The notes under the pieces: generated by a model
The model's input: only the letters and a program-made list of their open reading frames with translations
What the model was told of the DNA's origin: nothing
Databases searched by the model: none
Made by a program: the position numbers and the translations under genes
Part shown: positions 60,416 to 63,286 of the stretch, piece by piece
How the letters are laid out: each line of letters begins with the position of its first letter
How positions within the stretch are numbered: position 1 is the first letter of the stretch
Assembly: GCA_003265685.1 (NCBI GenBank)
Contig: QJOU01000052.1
Span: 1 to 63,286, forward strand
DNA: 63,286 nucleotides
Direction of reading: 5' to 3'
From: Piscinibacter caeni
Lineage (GTDB): Bacteria > Pseudomonadota > Gammaproteobacteria > Burkholderiales > Burkholderiaceae_C

Positions 60416-61240
60416 TTATTTCTTGCGGCGCGAGACGATGAACGTCTGCGTGCGCTTGTTGTTGCGCGTGCGGTAGCCCTTGGTCAGCGTGTTCCACGGC
60501 GACACCGGAGCCTGGCCCTCGCCGGTGCGGCCTTCGCCGCCACCGTGCGGGTGGTCCACCGGGTTCATCGCGACGCCGCGCACGGTCGGGCGGATGCCCT
60601 TCCAGCGGATCGCACCGGCCTTGCCGTACTGGCGCAGGCTGTGCTCTTCGTTGCTGACCTCGCCGATCGTCGCGCGGCAGTCGATGTGGATCTTGCGCAC
60701 CTCGCCCGAACGCATGCGCACCTGGGCGTAGGTGCCTTCGCGCGCCAGCAGCGTGGCCGAGGCACCGGCCGAACGTGCCACCTGCGCACCCTTGCCGGGC
60801 AGCAGCTCGATGGCGTGGATGATCGAACCGACCGGGATGTTGCGGATCGGCAGCGTGTTGCCCGCCTTGATCGGCGCCTCGGAACCGGAGACGACCGTCG
60901 AGCCGACCTCCAGGCCGCGCGGGGCGATGATGTAGCGGCGCTCGCCGTCGGCGTAGCACACCAGCGCGATGTGGGCGGTGCGGTTCGGGTCGTACTCGAT
61001 GCGCTCGACCTTGGCCGGCACGCCGTCCTTGTTGCGGCGGAAATCGACGACGCGGTAGTGGTGCTTGTGGCCACCACCCTTGTGCCGCATCGTGATGTGG
61101 CCGTTGTTGTTGCGGCCGGCGTTCTGCTTCTGCGGCTCGAGCAGCGAGGCTTCCGGCTTGCCCTTGTGCAGGTGCGCATGCACCACCTTCACCACGGCAC
61201 GGCGGCCAGGCGAAGTCGGCTTGACTTTGACGATGGCCAT
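60416..61240 (-). CDS. rplB: 50S ribosomal protein L2
   Basis: 274 residues: [20 protein letters not shown], with the conserved end '[20 protein letters not shown]' including the His near the peptidyl-transferase centre. Its ATG overlaps the rplW stop by one base. Confidence 0.98.
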   Translation of the reverse strand: MAIVKVKPTSPGRRAVVKVVHAHLHKGKPEASLLEPQKQNAGRNNNGHITMRHKGGGHKHHYRVVDFRRNKDGVPAKVERIEYDPNRTAHIALVCYADGERRYIIAPRGLEVGSTVVSGSEAPIKAGNTLPIRNIPVGSIIHAIELLPGKGAQVARSAGASATLLAREGTYAQVRMRSGEVRKIHIDCRATIGEVSNEEHSLRQYGKAGAIRWKGIRPTVRGVAMNPVDHPHGGGEGRTGEGQAPVSPWNTLTKGYRTRNNKRTQTFIVSRRKK

Positions 61241-61554
61241 TACGCGGCCTCCCCGGAGAAGTTGAGCTCCTGGCCCGGCTTCAGCGCGACGTACGCCTTC
61301 TTGACGTGGTCGCGGCGGCCGATGGAACGGCCGAAGCGCTTGACCTTGCCCTTCTGGGTGACGGTCGACACCGACGCCACCTCGACCTTGAACATCAGCT
61401 CGACGGCCGCCTTGATCTCCGGCTTGGTCGCGTCGCGCAGCACCTTGAAGAGCACCTGGTTGTGCTTCTCGCCCACGCGCGTGGCCTTCTCGGAAACGAT
61501 CGGCGCCACCAGCACCTGGGCCAGCCGGCCCTCGTCATGCTTCACGGTGCTCAT
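61240..61554 (-). CDS. rplW: 50S ribosomal protein L23
   Basis: 104 residues from the ATG at 61554 ([20 protein letters not shown]), with '[20 protein letters not shown]'. Docking site for trigger factor and SRP at the tunnel exit. Overlaps both rplD (ATGA) and rplB. Confidence 0.98.
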   Translation of the reverse strand: MSTVKHDEGRLAQVLVAPIVSEKATRVGEKHNQVLFKVLRDATKPEIKAAVELMFKVEVASVSTVTQKGKVKRFGRSIGRRDHVKKAYVALKPGQELNFSGEAA

Positions 61555-62186
61555 GCGAACATCTCCTTGAGCTGCTCCATCGCGCCCTTGGTCACCAGCA
61601 CCTTCTTGAAGTGCACCAGCGACAGCGGGTCGGCGTAACGCGGCTCGACCACCAGCACGTTGGCCAGGTTGCGCGAGGCCAGCGCGACGTTGTCGTCCAC
61701 CTGGTCGGCGATCACCAGCACCGAGTTGTCGGTGCCGGTGCCCAGGCCCATGGCCTTGAACTTGGAGGCCAGCAGCTTGGTCTTGGGCGCCTCGATCGAC
61801 AGCGAGTCGACCACGGCGACACGGCCTTCGCGGGCCAGCTGCGAGAAGATGGCGGCCATGCCGGCGCGGAACATCTTCTTGTTGATCTTCTGGCTGAAGT
61901 TCTCGTCCGGCCGGTTCGGGAAGATGCGACCGCCCCCGCGCCACAGCGGCGAGGAGGTCATGCCCGCGCGGGCGCGGCCGGTGCCCTTCTGGCGGAACGG
62001 CTTCTTGGTCGAGTGCTTCACCTCGCCGCGGTCGAGCTGGGCACGCGTGCCCTGGCGCGAATTGGCCTGGTAGGCGACGACGACCTGGTGCACCAGCGCC
62101 TCGTTGTAGTCGCGCGCGAATACGGTGTCCGGCGCGTCGACCTTCGAGGTGGCCTGCCCTTGTTCGTTCAGGAGCTCGAGCTGCAT
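61551..62186 (-). CDS. rplD: 50S ribosomal protein L4
   Basis: 211 residues from the ATG at 62186 ([20 protein letters not shown]), which overlaps the rplC stop (ATGA). The loop '[20 protein letters not shown]' reaches the exit tunnel. In E. coli L4 also represses the S10 operon. Confidence 0.98.
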   Translation of the reverse strand: MQLELLNEQGQATSKVDAPDTVFARDYNEALVHQVVVAYQANSRQGTRAQLDRGEVKHSTKKPFRQKGTGRARAGMTSSPLWRGGGRIFPNRPDENFSQKINKKMFRAGMAAIFSQLAREGRVAVVDSLSIEAPKTKLLASKFKAMGLGTGTDNSVLVIADQVDDNVALASRNLANVLVVEPRYADPLSLVHFKKVLVTKGAMEQLKEMFA

Positions 62187-62857
62187 CACTGGGCCCCCTT
62201 CTTCAGCTTGGCCTTGACGGCCGGGCGCACGACCACGTGGCCGTTCTTCGCGCCCGGGACGGCGCCGCGCACCAGCAGCAGCGAACGCGCTTCGTCGATG
62301 CGCACGATGTCGAGGTTCTGGACCGTCTTGGTGACGTCGCCGAGGTGGCCGGACATCTTCTTGCCCGGGAACACGCGCCCCGGGTCCTGCGCCATCGAGA
62401 TCGAGCCCGGCACGTTGTGCGAACGGCTGTTGCCGTGCGAGGCGCGCTGCGAGCCGAAGTTGTGGCGCTTGATGGTGCCCGTGAAACCCTTGCCGATGGA
62501 CGTGCCCTGCACGTCGACCAGCTGGCCGACGGCGAAGGTGGTCACCGGCAGCGTGGCGCCCGGCTTCAGCCCGGCGGCGATGTCGGCGGCGACGCGGAAT
62601 TCCTTCAGCACTTCACCGGCTTCGACACCCGCCTTGGCGAGGTGGCCGGCTTCGGGCTTGTTCACGCGGGAGGCCTTGCGGGCACCGAACGCCACCTGGA
62701 TGGCGCTGTAGCCGTCGGACTCCGCGGTCTTGACCTGGGTGACGCGGTTGTTTGACACGTCCAGCACGGTCACGGGCACGGCATCGCCGTCGTCCGTGAA
62801 GATGCGCATCATGCCCACCTTGCGCCCCAGCAAACCGAGACGGTTGCTCAGACTCAT
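62186..62857 (-). CDS. rplC: 50S ribosomal protein L3
   Basis: 223 residues from the ATG at 62857 ([24 protein letters not shown] upstream). The loop '[20 protein letters not shown]' contacts the peptidyl-transferase centre and '[16 protein letters not shown]' is the family signature. Confidence 0.98.
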   Translation of the reverse strand: MSLSNRLGLLGRKVGMMRIFTDDGDAVPVTVLDVSNNRVTQVKTAESDGYSAIQVAFGARKASRVNKPEAGHLAKAGVEAGEVLKEFRVAADIAAGLKPGATLPVTTFAVGQLVDVQGTSIGKGFTGTIKRHNFGSQRASHGNSRSHNVPGSISMAQDPGRVFPGKKMSGHLGDVTKTVQNLDIVRIDEARSLLLVRGAVPGAKNGHVVVRPAVKAKLKKGAQ

Positions 62858-62942
62858 GTTTTCTCCAATGCCCCACATCGATTGGCGGAGCTGACGAGTT
62901 TGGCCCGACACATGAGGTGTCGGGCCGGAAAAGCCTGCGATT

Positions 62943-63254
62943 CTACTGCAGCTTGATTTCGACGTCCACGCCGGCCGGGAGATCGAGCTTCATCAGCGCG
63001 TCCACGGTCTTGTCGGTCGGGTCGACGATGTCCATCAGGCGCTGGTGCGTGCGGATCTCGAACTGGTCGCGGCTCGTCTTGTTGACGTGCGGCGAGCGCA
63101 GGATGTCGAAACGCTGCATGCGCGTCGGCAGCGGCACCGGGCCCTTGACGATGGCGCCGGTGCGCTTGGCGGTGTCGACGATCTCGAGCGCGCTCTGGTC
63201 GATCAGCTTGTAGTCGAACGCCTTCAGGCGGATGCGGATCTTCTGTTTCTGCAT
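62943..63254 (-). CDS. rpsJ: 30S ribosomal protein S10
   Basis: 103 residues: [20 protein letters not shown], with '[20 protein letters not shown]'. Also the NusB partner in antitermination (NusE). It lies 10 bases after the tuf stop with a TAAGGAG site made from that stop. Confidence 0.98.
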   Translation of the reverse strand: MQKQKIRIRLKAFDYKLIDQSALEIVDTAKRTGAIVKGPVPLPTRMQRFDILRSPHVNKTSRDQFEIRTHQRLMDIVDPTDKTVDALMKLDLPAGVDVEIKLQ

Positions 63255-63264
63255 GGTCCGCTCC

Positions 63265-63286
63265 TTACTCGATGATCTTCGCCACG
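63265..63286 (-). CDS. tuf: Elongation factor Tu, last codons only (cut by window edge)
   Basis: The minus strand reads Val-Ala-Lys-Ile-Ile-Glu-stop, the usual C-terminus of EF-Tu, directly upstream of rpsJ where a tuf gene normally stands in betaproteobacteria. Only six codons and the stop are inside the window. Confidence 0.8.

Overview
The window is very GC-rich, densely coded DNA from a betaproteobacterium, most likely Burkholderiales of the Rubrivivax/Leptothrix/Ideonella kind. This is an inference from three things: the gene order hypX-hoxA-hoxB-hoxC-hoxJ, as in Cupriavidus necator; a Bug-type receptor; and ribosomal clusters in the betaproteobacterial order (secY-infA-rpmJ-rpsM-rpsK-rpsD-rpoA-rplQ). 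No insertion sequence, phage gene, CRISPR array or rRNA was seen. No gene-free stretch exceeds 300 bases; the longest are about 225 bases (15302-15526), 220 bases (31926-32145) and 200 bases (10075-10272).

Layout. 1-6433 (+): the end of a hydrogenase gene cluster, with CO-ligand maturase HypX (cut by the window edge), response regulator HoxA, H2-sensing regulatory hydrogenase HoxBC and its kinase HoxJ, in one tightly overlapping operon. 6542-20179: mostly housekeeping genes. These are a Bug receptor, dtd, a CDF metal transporter, tyrS, an M23 endopeptidase with anmK, erpA, a bactofilin, rplM-rpsI, an acetyltransferase, a DUF2726 protein, srkA and htpG. 20278-25647: two divergent starch-degrading lipoproteins (pullulanase and alpha-amylase) sharing an operator-like repeat region. 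25779-30406 (+): a molybdenum hydroxylase pair (IorA/IorB type) coupled directly to soxX-soxY-soxZ-soxA, with no soxB. 30407-46283: accessory and catabolic genes. They include a phosphofructokinase, a clostripain-like (caspase-fold) peptidase opposite a TPR/winged-helix regulator, a diguanylate cyclase coupled to an MpaB/Lcp-like protein, an H-NS protein, an Ldh-family dehydrogenase with an IclR regulator and MFS transporter, and a CoA-transferase with a flavin reductase. 46401-46477: initiator tRNA. 46968-63286 (-): the alpha, spc and S10 ribosomal operons, reaching the last codons of tuf.

How the parts fit. HoxBC senses H2 and signals through HoxJ to HoxA, a sigma-54 activator of hydrogenase genes; HypX supplies the active-site CO under aerobic conditions. 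With the Sox carrier and cytochrome genes this suggests a facultative chemolithotroph that also uses starch and organic acids.

The least conventional parts are four. The first is the iorAB-soxXYZA operon without soxB, with an 11-bp repeat that builds a chain of ATGA stop/start junctions between soxZ and soxA. The second is the caspase-fold peptidase/TPR-regulator pair, with a 21-bp minisatellite between the catalytic His and Cys. The third is an intrinsic terminator inside the alpha operon. The fourth is a two-gene insertion exactly at the S10/spc boundary.
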